Assembly (NCBI GenBank): GCA_973895155.1
Contig: OZ316895.1
Span: 8,990,001-9,054,000, forward strand
Reading direction: 5' to 3'
Origin: Marsupella aquatica
Taxonomy: Eukaryota; Marchantiophyta
DNA: 64,000 nucleotides
Position numbers and translations under genes: made by a program. Below are positions 25,413-36,800 of the stretch, piece by piece. Numbering within the stretch: the first letter of the stretch is position 1; each line of letters opens with the position of its first letter. The notes beneath the pieces are model-generated. The model was not told the origin of the DNA. It was given only the letters and a program-made list of their open reading frames with translations, and did not search any database.

Positions 25413-25637
25413 GTAGGAATGTCTGTTGTTAGGGACTCCAGGTTTGCTTTCTACAGCTCGCTGTTCTTCAGTTGAGATCTGTGACTATCCTCTAACTTGA
25501 CACTCTCACACTTAGCTGCTGACATAGATGTCCTTACCCGCGTTAACGATGGGAAATCAATTACGTGTCTGTGAACCGAAGATACGTTTGAACAATGACA
25601 CTTTATGTCGTTGTTTTTAGATGGCTGTTTTTAGATG

Positions 25638-25737
25638 GCGTCCCCGTAATTGCACATCAAAATGTGACATAGTACACTACACTCTATTATTGTTACATTT
25701 GTATTGTCACATTTTGATTGACAACTATAGGGACGCT
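25638..25737. repeat. Imperfect inverted repeat, 32-33-bp arms (MITE-like hairpin)
   Basis: The left arm (25638-25669) and right arm (25705-25737) are reverse complements at about four of five positions. They share a perfect inner core atcaaaatgtgaca/tgtcacattttgat and outer gcgtccc/gggacgc. The loop is about 35 bp. Directly upstream, tgtttttagatggc is present twice (about 25611-25638). The form suggests a very small inverted-repeat element or the remains of one. Confidence 0.6.
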
Positions 25738-26081
25738 TTTAGATGTCATGTCTCTAGCTTAAATATGTCAGCTGCTCGGTTCCTCTCTAAAGTACAGTTG
25801 AGATCTGTGACCATCGAATGGAAGTCTTCTGACAGTCTCCCAGATCCCTGGAAACGCTCAGTTGACATGATACATTGAGATCCTTACAAGATTTCCTGCA
25901 AGAAGGGAAATCAATGCAACTGTCGGCGACAAGGAACCTATGTCCAGGTCTCTTATATCAAGGGAACATGACTATCTCGAGAGTTTAGGGAGTCTATGTC
26001 AAGGTTCTCACTCTATATGTTCATGGGAGGGAAACCGTGGGTAAACGCTGAGCAAGACAGATAGATTTTGTTTTAGAGGGT

Positions 26082-26136
26082 GATGATGTAAACAACCCTA
26101 TGGCTGATTACATCTAATAGGGTTGTTTACATCATC
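26082..26136. repeat. Perfect 20-bp inverted repeat with 15-bp loop
   Basis: The arms gatgatgtaaacaaccctat (26082-26101) and atagggttgtttacatcatc (26117-26136) are exact reverse complements, and pairing extends imperfectly into the flanking g/c runs. There is no T-run after it and no gene nearby, so a terminator role is unlikely in this nuclear context. Confidence 0.85.
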
Positions 26137-27491
26137 CCCTATCGCTGACTCAGATAAGGCTTTTCTTAGAGTTTCCATCAATTTTGGCGGCGGGCAAAGA
26201 GGAAGCTAGTCCAGCGAATTCAAGAAGATAAGTTGGTTGTCCGAACCGCACACCATGCAAATAGTTTCCGCTTTTGTACCTTTTTTTCCTCTCCGTTTTG
26301 CCCGGAGGCAGATTCTATCTCAATCCGATTGGCTCCCTTGAGGAGTTGAGGCAGTTCTTATTGCATTGCTGGCTTTGCTGGCGCATTAGAATGTGCACGG
26401 AGATAATACCTGCCCGTGTTGCGTTCTAGACTTCCCTCTCCGGGGAGTCAATCGCTTTTCAACGAGCCCATCGCTTTTCAATCCGTTCAATTCACAATCA
26501 CTGGGATACTTCATAAGGCGGCCAATGAGCGGTACATCGGCTTCCCCCTCCGACCAGCTTCGATCATATAATGCGAGACTGTGGGTGGTTCGAAGACATC
26601 GTTCTAAAACTGTTCTGCAAGAGGCCAATTCTCGAGTCACAACTGGTCACGTGGTCTCTCTTACAGGTAGTACCTGATGACCGGAACTTAGGTTACATCA
26701 TTTCAGGTCACAACCTCGAAACCCACATTCATTCTGGTTAAGCTCTACACAAGCGACGATAGATATGCCAGATTAATTCCAGATCCGACCCCCGAATCCA
26801 CATTGCCGCGTCCGGATCCAGAGGAAGAATCGAACGGTAACAGACGAGTTATAGCGGTTGACGTGTGGGACCCGACATTGTTTGCTCGTAAATCTGTCGG
26901 CGTTGGCGTTCGTTAATTTCATTTCCATGATATTCACGTTCCTGCGTTCGTTGCACGTCGGCAATCTATCTATCAATCTTTCGCCACCGACCCCTGAAAC
27001 TGTACATTTTGCTTCGGGGTACAATTGGCCTTGTTTGAAGTTTAGACTTCAAATCGCATTACAGCAATCAACGGAATACCGTGATCAACACAACAAAACA
27101 GAGGGAAGCAAAAGTGTATTTAATATCTTGGTATATCTATACAAGCATACATCTTAAGTGAAACATTCATTGTTTTAGTTCCATTATTCAGCATTGAGCA
27201 TTGTGGGACATGTGGGCCGGGAGACCGATTTTCGATCGTAATGAGGCAATTTCTTACTTTGCTTGCTAGAAAATCGAAACCACTCCTGTAGCAAAGGTTC
27301 AGCAAAGGTTCAGTCTCTCGAAGGCGTGCTTGACCCGTCAGGACCTTGCATGGTCGACGAGGCTAGGAACTCACACCGGATCTTTCGGGAACCATCAATT
27401 TTCGGCGAAATAGTGCGCGAATAATATTGAGTGATCGCGCGGGACTACTGTACTGGTATCGACGCCGTTCGGAGTAAGCTGTTAGATCAAT

Positions 27492-27945
27492 ATGAGCCAT
27501 CACCTCAAAGAGGACAAACACCACGGCCTTCACCATGGCCAGTCACCATGGGGAGAAACGATACAGTAAAGACTTTGGTACCTGCTGATGGAAATCAGCA
27601 AGGTCCACAATTAGCGTACCTTGGAGGTCATGAATCTGGGCATGGGCATCATCATCAGTTTCTTCTTACGATGTCATTCAGCCTCCTTACCCCCAGGAAG
27701 TGAGTAAGTCACCTTTATGCTCAAGAGCAGAAACCTAAGAGACACGAGCACTGTATGGCCGAAGCAGTCGCCCTGGGAGCAGGCGCTTTTGGTATGTACG
27801 ACCATCACTAAGTAAAGGTCGACCCTGTATACGCGGTACGAGCTCGGAACGAAAGAATCTCTAGCTGGGGCCACTGCGGTTGGTACAGGCATCTAAGCCT
27901 TTCACGAGCACCAGCAGGGAGCTGCAGCTGATGATCACGGGATCC
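27492..27945 (+). pseudogene. Decayed ABA/WDS (ASR, abscisic acid-stress-ripening) gene
   Basis: Pieces of the ASR family (PF02496), small stress-induced hydrophilic proteins that bind zinc and DNA, occur in order but in different frames. A His-rich start MSHHLKEDKHHGLHH begins at 27492 and stops at 27567. HESGHGHHHQ lies at about 27630. MAEAVALGAGAFGMYDHH from 27754 matches the first alanine-rich ASR helix and is cut by TAA at 27809. VKVDPVYA takes the place of the KKDPEHA linker. A shifted frame then gives LAGATAVGTG, a TAA at 27894, and AFHEHQQGAAADDH, the typical ASR end (AFHEHH). At least three frames and three stops rule out a working gene. An intron cannot explain the stops inside conserved helices. 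ASR genes usually have one intron, and none can be placed here. Confidence 0.6.
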
Positions 27946-30900
27946 TCACTCCAGGGAGCCGGTTATCATCCTCGATGAGTCCGGCCATAGTCTCAAACAC
28001 ATGTTCAAGAACTGAAGAATCACGATGGATTCTTCGACTGGTTCGATAAATGATATCTGACTCCGTTCAAGATGAGAACGAATAAACGTGTCTTAGAATT
28101 TCTACGAGTCTGAGTTAAAACCAGTCCTTAGAAATTCACCCAGTTACTTTGTGACAACAATGCCTCGCGCAGGAAATTCACGAATGCCTGAAGCGGCTTT
28201 TTTTTGTTTCTTCATTACATAACGTAGCAGTTGTTACTACAGTTTCATGGGTGGTTCGATTCATGTAAGCAAGTGTCAATTGGCAATTAGGACATGAATC
28301 GTCGGCGTTCGGCAGCAGCAAGCCAGAGTCGGGACGTTGATAGCTTAGATAGGTGATCTAGGGAGCTCTCCTGTAAAGCTGAGTGTCAAACTTGGTGATC
28401 ATTCTCGTGTTTTTTGTACAGGACAAGCAGTAAATGCAAGCGATACTTTACGACACAGTGCATCGTCAAACGAATCAAGTCATCTCTGAAACCTTAACAT
28501 TGAACAAGAGCAGATTGTCGGGAATTCGTGTTAAAAAAGCAACAAATTATCTAAATATCAGCCGACTGTTCATGCGTTTGCCAGGTATAACTGGATCGAG
28601 TTCCGTATGAAATGCAATCCCAATGTAACTCAAGTTCAATAGAAAGCAAACTTCACAATATAAAACATTAAACCACAACCAAAAAAATCCAACTTCGATG
28701 GTCGAGTCATTCAGAGTTCCTTCGGTTCTGGCACGAGTCGAACGAAACCCAGGCAATGTCGCAGTAACTACAAATTATAGCTACTGTAGCTGGTGCACGC
28801 AACTCAAGGCCCGAAAGCCAGGACAGACAGCCGCAGCCAATTGAAACGAATCCAAGAAGAGCGGGAAGAAGAGTCATAAAATAATTAAACAGGCTAGCAA
28901 GCACGCTAGGAAGAAGAAGCTCGTGAACAGAGCGAGACCCCTCTCAAGCCAGATACACACTCAGCGAAAATCCAGTCAAGGCTTCTGAGTTCAGAGGTAC
29001 ATTTCAATTATAGTTTGACCAGTAGTTCGATTGTGGACTGGAATCCATTGTGCCCCAACCAATTAAGGCAACGTAGGTGCATTGCACGCTCTTGTGGACT
29101 GCACACAAATTAATCACAGCGTGCGCGGTATCATCAGGTGGTGGATCGAGACTGACTGATGTGATAGCTGCTGACAGACTCACTTGCACTATATTATGTT
29201 AGGTGTAAGAAATTCGATTCCAGGCAAGACCTGGCTGGCTGGCGATCTCTTGAAAATCAAAGTCAAAACGAATCTCGGTTTCCATCTGCTACACGTCGTT
29301 GGCTGGCAGGCTATGGCGATTGTTCTCAAAAATATCTGCTGTGGAGGAATGTTCCTGGGCCAGGCCAATTATCTGAGTGAGTATCATGATGATGATAGAC
29401 ACGGAAGACTTCGATGGAAGCACATTCGAGATTTGGAACCACTTCGTTTATTCTATTCCTTAGTTCAGTAAGTTGGCCAATTGAGGTGGTGGGATAAGCA
29501 TGGCCACCAGTAGATCATGTAAAGCTTGGAATCTATGCGAAAAGTCATCATGACAAAGTATTCCATTCATGAGTGGGGACGTTTCTACAGAAAACTCTTG
29601 TAAGAACTATTATTCAATTAAATAGCCCTGGGTCATTATGGCGATCACTCAAAAAGCACAAATGGATCAGATGGTTTGCAACTTATATCTTAATTCCCTC
29701 TTTATACGTTATGCTATTTATGTAAAGTCTGAGGCTCTGAGCCCATCATGTAACGACCTGCCAGTCTTTTGTTCAAAAGGGGTAGTGGAACCACTTTGGT
29801 AAATGCGTTTCAGAACCAATGAGAGCCTAAAGTTGGCATAGGATAGGAATCTCTAAGGGGGCACCTGGGTCCACCACATAACTCAGAGTCACCGGGAGAG
29901 AGACTAGTAAGCAGTGTTTAAGGTTTTTCCTTATTAGCCAGAGTGGCTAATGTCACGTTTGTGACTCAAGGAGAAGATGTTAGGAATAGACTTTATCTGA
30001 AATTAGCAAATTATTTCCTCACCGTTAGATCTCCCTAGATTTAAGGAGGGCCGTTAGATCCTGACTAATGGGCCCTGTCACTAAGTAGGTGGGAGACTGG
30101 CAAATGGGACATAAAAAAAAATGAATGTTAGCTGAAAGTGGCAAAGACTTTTTTGCAGAGGTGGGATCGCTAAAAAAGCGATTGTAGTAAGCCCCCAATA
30201 CTACAGGCCATGTACCCTAGACATAAACATGGGAAAGCCACAATGTATTCCAAGCAGGACGTACAGTGCAAACACAAGGTTGTCCTGCAGGTTGCTGTTC
30301 GAGTATGCATGGGACGTCCCAAAACCAAAATGAGTATATATCCCAACCTGGCCATGAGATACATAGGGGGTCACATATCTATAGCACCCAGTAGACAGTC
30401 ACGTAGTTCATACTGATGTTATATGCCAGGTCATATATTCTGAGGAAAGCTCTTTAGAAAATGCTCTGACCTGTATACAAACTAGAATTCAACAAGACAA
30501 GGAACATTGGAAGAGGTTACAAGGTAGATGGAAAGCTATCTGACCGTTGGAATGAAAAAATGAGTAGTAGTAGTAGACTGATGAGGGGGAAACTAACCGT
30601 CCGGAGAATGGTAACTAAGGTGATGGAAGAAATGAAATCTGGAAATGTTCTGCTCTTGAGAAGTTTGGATGAACCAGAAAGTTTGACCTAAGTAAGATCT
30701 AGACACTGACTGGGTTTCTACACTCTCTCCAAGTCTCTTGTCAAATATTGTGATGTATGGGACCTTTGGTTTCTGATGACTATAACTATACATGTTACAG
30801 GGATAGGGGGAAAATAGTTACTTAGGTCCCCAGTGTTCCAACTAAGTCATTTATTTAAATAGACCAAAACCTGAAGAGACCTATTTGAGCAATGGAAAAC

Positions 30901-31380
30901 TGGCACCAAAATTTATTTCTTGCTTTTATTTGTTTCTCTAGCCATTATCTTTTGCATATTTCTTACCCAATCAAAATGAACTCATGAACCCAACAACTAA
31001 TTATGTCGGTGGTCTGTCTGGTGTGTTAAGTCTAGCTCGGAGCCTTTGGATTCTTTGACCCTAGGTTTGCTGTAAGGGGCAGTTAACCTTGTCTTCAGGT
31101 AAGTGTGGGAAGGGTGTCTAATTGGGTTTGCAAAAGTTGTTTTCAGTGTCATTATGAGATGGTTCTAAAACCTTGACAGTGTAAACAAGATAATTTTTTC
31201 TTTTAATTGTATCTACACAGTTTTGTTTTCACCAAGTAACAAACACAACTATTTGTGTTTGATGCAAGGCAAGGAAAAACAGTTAGACCTAGTAAGTAAT
31301 TGTAATTAAAAAAATTAAAATTTTGTAAAACTAATTTTCAAACAACAGACTGTAACAAATTAAAACCAAGTCACTGATTT
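27946..31380. other. Intergenic, nothing recognised
   Basis: The sequence is AT-rich to mixed, with short unrelated open frames. Words such as ccgttagatc occur twice at about 30020-30060. No RNA gene or conserved domain was found by eye. Confidence 0.4.
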
Positions 31381-33735
31381 CATATCTTGTCAGTGTGGGG
31401 TCAGTGTATGCTAGTGTTTTACATCAACTTGCTTGTATTCTGCGAGTTTTGAAAAAGCCAACCCAAGAAAACTGTAAGTATTTAGAACCCCTAGCCAGGG
31501 CTCCATACTGTAAAACAATTTCATAGATCTTAGTACTTCATGATCTTCAAAAATTCATGATCTCCTAATATATTACTGCCTTGACAAAATATATCTGCAA
31601 ATGGAAACTTAGAGAAACTTAGAAACTCATGATCTCTTCTTAACTGTACTAAAGAAATCTCCCAATATATATCACACTGATTGAAATGCTAGAAAAATTT
31701 GTTAACTCTCTTTTGTACTTGACAAAATCTGCCAATGAAAACCTAGAGCAATTTTGAAAATCATGATCTAGCTCCTTAGCATTCAACAGAATCTGTCAAT
31801 ACCACGCTCACTGATTGGTCGACAAGCTAGTCAGAGAGATTTATAACCTAAGTGTGATCTCCTTAATACTTGACTAAATCTGTCAATGGAAGGCTCATTA
31901 GAATGTTCTTTCTAAAACATTTGTCAAGTGTTCAAGCACAAAATGGTTGCATTAAAGAATGAGTAGAAAATTCAAAACTCTGGGGCCTCACTCCAAGGGA
32001 GGTTCCATATAAATGTATGCAAAATTTTCAAGTAATAAACACCCTAAAACTCATAAAATAAAGTACATTTTTACTATTTTAACCCCTAAATTTATGGAAT
32101 ATTCCCACATTTTGTATTAAAAACCCTATGGTTCTTATAATTCTCAAATTTTGATTAAAACACCCATATATTTCTTCAAACAAAATTTTTAAAGTCTCCA
32201 CACAATTGAGTTAAAAAACCCCTAACGTTTTCGCGTGCAATGGGTCAGGAGAAAGAAGTGAGGACCCTGGTATTCAAAATAACTTTTTGACATAGCTGGC
32301 TTCAAGGAAGGACAGAAAAAATTGGATATACCTGAGCTGTTTAACACTGCATGAAATCTAACCCGGAATCTAACAATGTTAGGCTTGTTGAAAAATTGGG
32401 GGTCTCACTATATGGATGCTTCCACATCACTTGCGACGTTTTTAGGCCTCGGGTCCCCTAAAATGTAAGAAAAAAATATTTTTCAACCCCTATAAAGCTA
32501 GAATATTCTTGGAATATTCCAAAATTTTGGTTATAAGGACCCTAATGTTCTTATAAGTCTCAAAATTTGATTTAAAAGACCTTATTGTTTTTCTCAAAAA
32601 ATTCTTAAGTCTTCCCTTTGAACCAATAAAATGACCCTATACTTCGTCGCACGTGATGTGCCATTTTTGTAAAAGTGAAACCCCCTAGGTTGAAAAGCTC
32701 ATCCAAAATCTTTTGCAAGATTTCTAGACGTAAGAAATTTCTCAAGATATGAGGGATTTTCTCAAGATATGTGGAAGAAATTCAAAATCTCTTTGCTAAC
32801 ATATGTTGCTAAACGTTCAATCAAGGAAGTAAAGCAGTTCAACAATTTGTGAGTTGTTCAACACTTAATAGATAAAATTTTACAATGTTAGGCTCATTTG
32901 AAACTAATTTCTCAAAGGGTTCTAAGAGTTCTAATTAAGCCCCAAATCTTTCATCCTCCGTTTCATCTAGAGATCAAGAACTTTGAAATTGCTTTTTGTT
33001 GCGCCATACCCAGAGTGTCAAGGAACGGCAAGAAACCCAGAGTGTCAAGGAACGGCAAAGAAATTCAGAAACCTGTGATCTCTTTCATACTTGATGATAT
33101 TTGACAATGTTAGGCTAGTTGGAAAGCTCTCTCCAATATGTTTCTAAGCATTTTAAGCACAACAGATGTTTCATTGCGGACAAGGGAGTCATTGGAAATG
33201 GGTTAAGGGCCATTCCTTGGGCCCTCACTCTTACTAAAGTAAATGAGAACATAAGAACCATGTGTACAGAACCTATGTAGGGGGCTTAGTTTGTAGCAGC
33301 ATTTTTATAGGGGGCCCAGTTTGTAACAAAAGTTTAATAGAGACCTATCATGTAAATTTGTTTTGGCAAGTTAGGGTCCCATCAAGCATATACCTCACGG
33401 TTGGGGTTGTTTTTCCCCGGGGTCCTCACTTCTTTTCTTCCAATCCATCACACACAAATAAGTATAGAATTTTTTTATTGGGTTTAGTGAAATACTTTTA
33501 AATTTGTGTTGAAGAACATTTGGGTTATTTTAATCCAATTTTGAGAATTATAAGAATCATAGGGTTTTTAAAATCAACTTGGGAATATTCTTGGAATATT
33601 CCATTAATTGGAATATTCAATTAAGTTAGAGGTTAAAAAATTCCTAAAAAATCTTATTGACTTAACCTTTAGGGTGTTTATTCCCCCAAAACTTCGCGCA
33701 TGATATGAGACACCCCTTGGATTGAGGCCCCCAAG
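31380..33735. repeat. Repeat cluster: inverted pair of about 300 bp, a third direct copy, and many short related units
   Basis: Segment A (31984-32270) and segment C (33411-33730, opposite strand) match as reverse complements. They share gcctca-tccaaggg, aataaacaccctaaa, aaaaaccctatg, ttcttataattctcaaa and gaagtgaggacccygg in the same order. Segment B (32398-32665) is a more diverged copy in the orientation of A. Around them a shorter motif, ttga-aaaatctg-caatg-aggct, recurs near 31580, 31720, 31790, 31870, 32350, 32870 and 33090. A 27-bp tandem pair lies at 33009-33062. No coding frame is seen. It resembles a fold-back or nested non-autonomous element. Confidence 0.6.
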
Positions 33736-33848
33736 TGTTTTTCAGTTGACCCCTAAAGATAGGTGCAATGAACTAAATATAGGAAGTTGTAAGACTGGGT
33801 ATTTAATGTACCCACTAAGCAAATCCCATTGTGTGGGAGATGCTCTTA

Positions 33849-36800
33849 GTGAGCTTATCCAAATCAGTCTCATCTTCCAGGTTGTTCCATAATCTCACAT
33901 GCTCTATCATAATTATGATCATAGGCAGTCAGGACTAGGACTCAATCATGCAACATGGCAGATAAGTTTCATACACCACTTCAGATATTTTCAGGGACCG
34001 CTTTGCCTTTGGGATCTTGTCTCCCGGTTTGGCTCTTTTTGCCCTTTGGCATTGTGATATATAGGGACTTGTCCCTCTTATCAAACTTATCTGCTCTAGG
34101 AAGATGGGAGGACGGTTCCACAAACCAATTATTGGCCCAGATACCAAAGAGCAATTACCAAAAAGTTTAAGAACTAGGCAAGCTCAAAATTAATTTACAT
34201 CATACTGCAATGTTTGCACATTCTTTCCAATATAGTTAAGTTGGGGGCCCAAGGGTGAATAGCTCCTGGTCCACTCCCTATAATTGTTATAAATCGTTGT
34301 CATAAACCACCAAAGGATGCTTTCAATGGGGCAACAAGTACACTTTCATCCGCAAAAGGGGGGGTGAACTATTAGAAATAAGGACCCTTTAATTAGGATT
34401 GGAGAGTACGATTGGGTAACAAAGGGGGTGAGGTGAGTATCTTGTACTAGTTATTTTTTGTAAAAGCATTAGTACAGTAAGTCTTCAGATGCCTTTGCCC
34501 CCATCATAACAACATACCCATTGTCTTTACAGTCATCCTCTTTTCCAAACCTTATCACTAAGCAACCTTATGTTTTCCATAATGAAATCAAAAGGAAAGA
34601 GCAAGAAAGGACCAATTTACTGAAAAGGGCTGCACAATGGACTAAAAGCAAAAGAGGTACAGAGGAACCAGTTTACTAAAAAGGGCCGGGCCTAACAAAG
34701 TCCAAGGTCGGACTAAAAGAAAAAAAGGTCCAAAGAGGCAATAAACACATCTCTGTAGTATAATATCTAACACGGCAATCAATCCACCCATTCTGAGCAA
34801 TGTCACAAATTTCCGCCTGGGTGAGATGAAATCCTGGCCGCACTCTTTTGTCACCATCCAATCTTCCAAAGCACTTCCTCCGCGCCCTCCCTGCATGCCC
34901 TCTGTTGCCTCACCATCCGCCCTCAATCAGCATCTGCACCTCAACTCACAATTCATGCCTCACTAGCAGCAAGCACTTCAGATCAAAATACAATGCAAGC
35001 ACACATACAAAACTAAAGTAGATAAATGCATTGAGCTTTAGGCAGGGATGGACCACCCCTGAACCTTGCAACCCAGATGGACCGGATTTTACCAAGTAAA
35101 AATACTGTCAGAGCCCAAAAACGATATTGTTGGCAATCTATCCAGGTTGCGTAAGTCCATCTGGATATTTTGTCAATCTCTTAGGTCCTTGGGGGCTTCA
35201 GCTTCGAAATAGGTGGGTCTTGCTTAATATGAAATTAAACTACGGAAAACCTGTTTATACCATGTTTTATTTGTTGAACTTTTCAAAACGTGTCCAATTA
35301 TACCTCCTCTTTCCAAAATTCAACCGAAAGCCAGTCGGAAACTTCCTAAGAATTTGGTGATATATGCTCAGACACCTTCCCCCCTACCTTCCCCCTTCCT
35401 CATCCTTCAACTGACCTTGGTATTATTTGAAACACTTTTTTTGTATTTTAAAATGAGTTTTAGAAACTGTTCTGAATCTCAACAACTATTGGCGGGTTTG
35501 CTCGTCACCCTTCATTAGATATGGCATTTAATTTCAAAGAGCAATTTCCAGTTGCACTCACAGTTTTTTCAGGTTTCGTTTTGTAAACTATTTCTCTTTG
35601 GTAAACTTTTTGAATCATTCTGTTGATTGTGTCAAAGAACAACCAATACCGTGCCAAAAAAAAGGAACAAAGGAGTTCTTGGAGAAACTGATGACATCAT
35701 AACGTTTCAAGTCGTTAGAAACTGGACTTTTTTCTCAGGAAGATTGTCTATTTTTGTTTTTAAGATCTTGAACTTTTTTGAACATGAGTCTCTCTGGGTG
35801 ACTTTCTCTGTGTTCTAATAAATCTCTTCTGGCGTCAAGGAATCCCGTGCCCCTCTCCCGTCCCACCCAATAGAAATAGTATTAAAAAATACAAAATCTG
35901 CCTTAAAGTATTTCCTTGGCAAGGAAAACCCAAATAATCAAAGAAATAGCAAGCCCCCATTCTCTTTGGCAAAGGGAAGCAAAATGAAGTCATTGATAAG
36001 CAAAGACGCAACAAGGCCTACTTGGTGTCGATGGCTCGTACCTACTGTACCTCTTTTTTAAATTACTTCCTAGAACTAGCTACTCAAAAGCCCACTTGAA
36101 AGCACCAAACTGAACTAAGTGGTGATAAGTAAATAGCACTAGTCCCAATACCGGTGCATATGCACAAGAAGGGTTCCCTGGATCCAGGCTCCGTCACTAC
36201 TAACAAGGTTAGTGTAGATCTCAATTTTTCTGTTACCATAGAAATGATGGCCTATGGCTTCACTCTCCAAAGTAGATCATGATTGATAGTCTTTAATACC
36301 AAAATATAGTACAAATTGCAAGGTTCAACCCGACACTATCATTGTCCAGATAACTAAGGATTTTAGTGTATCTAACATCTGTCCATCCATAGATGGCTTA
36401 CTATGACTCAGTACTGTCCCTAAGGTCTAGCCTAAGTCACCCAGCGTGGGTGGCGTTACGGCTTTTAGTCGATCGTACTCTTCTTTGGTCCCTACGCTTT
36501 TTTGCCTTTGCTCCCCTTTTTTGCCCATGGTAGTTTTCTTGGCCCCTAGAGTTTTGTTTCCTTTGTCTCAGCTGGTTTTTGTCACGGGTTGCTTTGAATA
36601 TATTTTGGTACACCGTTGCGTTTCAACTCTAAAAGAAAATTTTTAAATAACTATCATTGTGCACCATGATTGTATGTAAATCCAATGTGTACCTACCTAC
36701 ATGTTCCACTCCACAAAGTCAATGCAGAATACACAAAAGATCTTGGTCTAGTGGGAACTGAAGGACTGCACCTCTGTCAAAGCTAGACTTGGTAGGACAC

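Larger units (their letters stand above)
21140..33848. mobile_element. Candidate PIF/Harbinger-type termini in opposite orientation, each next to TTA
   Basis: At 21140-21152 the sequence reads TTA then GAGCATCTCC. At 33836-33848 it reads GGAGATGCTC then TTA. A 10-bp inverted terminus beginning G-rCATCTCC with a TTA target duplication is the signature of plant Harbinger-class transposons and their small derivatives. Beyond ten bases the two ends do not match. No transposase is seen in the 12.7 kb between, which holds unrelated repeats and decayed genes. Two unrelated element ends are therefore as likely as one large element. Directly inside the left end is a perfect 10-bp-arm hairpin (agaggtcatt/aatgacctct, 21161-21188). 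Confidence 0.25.

Noticed and set aside
29200-29240. Possible tRNA B-box-like words (aattcgattccaggc)
   Set aside because: No matching acceptor stem, anticodon arm or A-box could be built around it.
34642-34926. Minus-strand frames of 94 and 61 aa
   Set aside because: Mildly protein-like words, but two frames compete and no domain is recognised.
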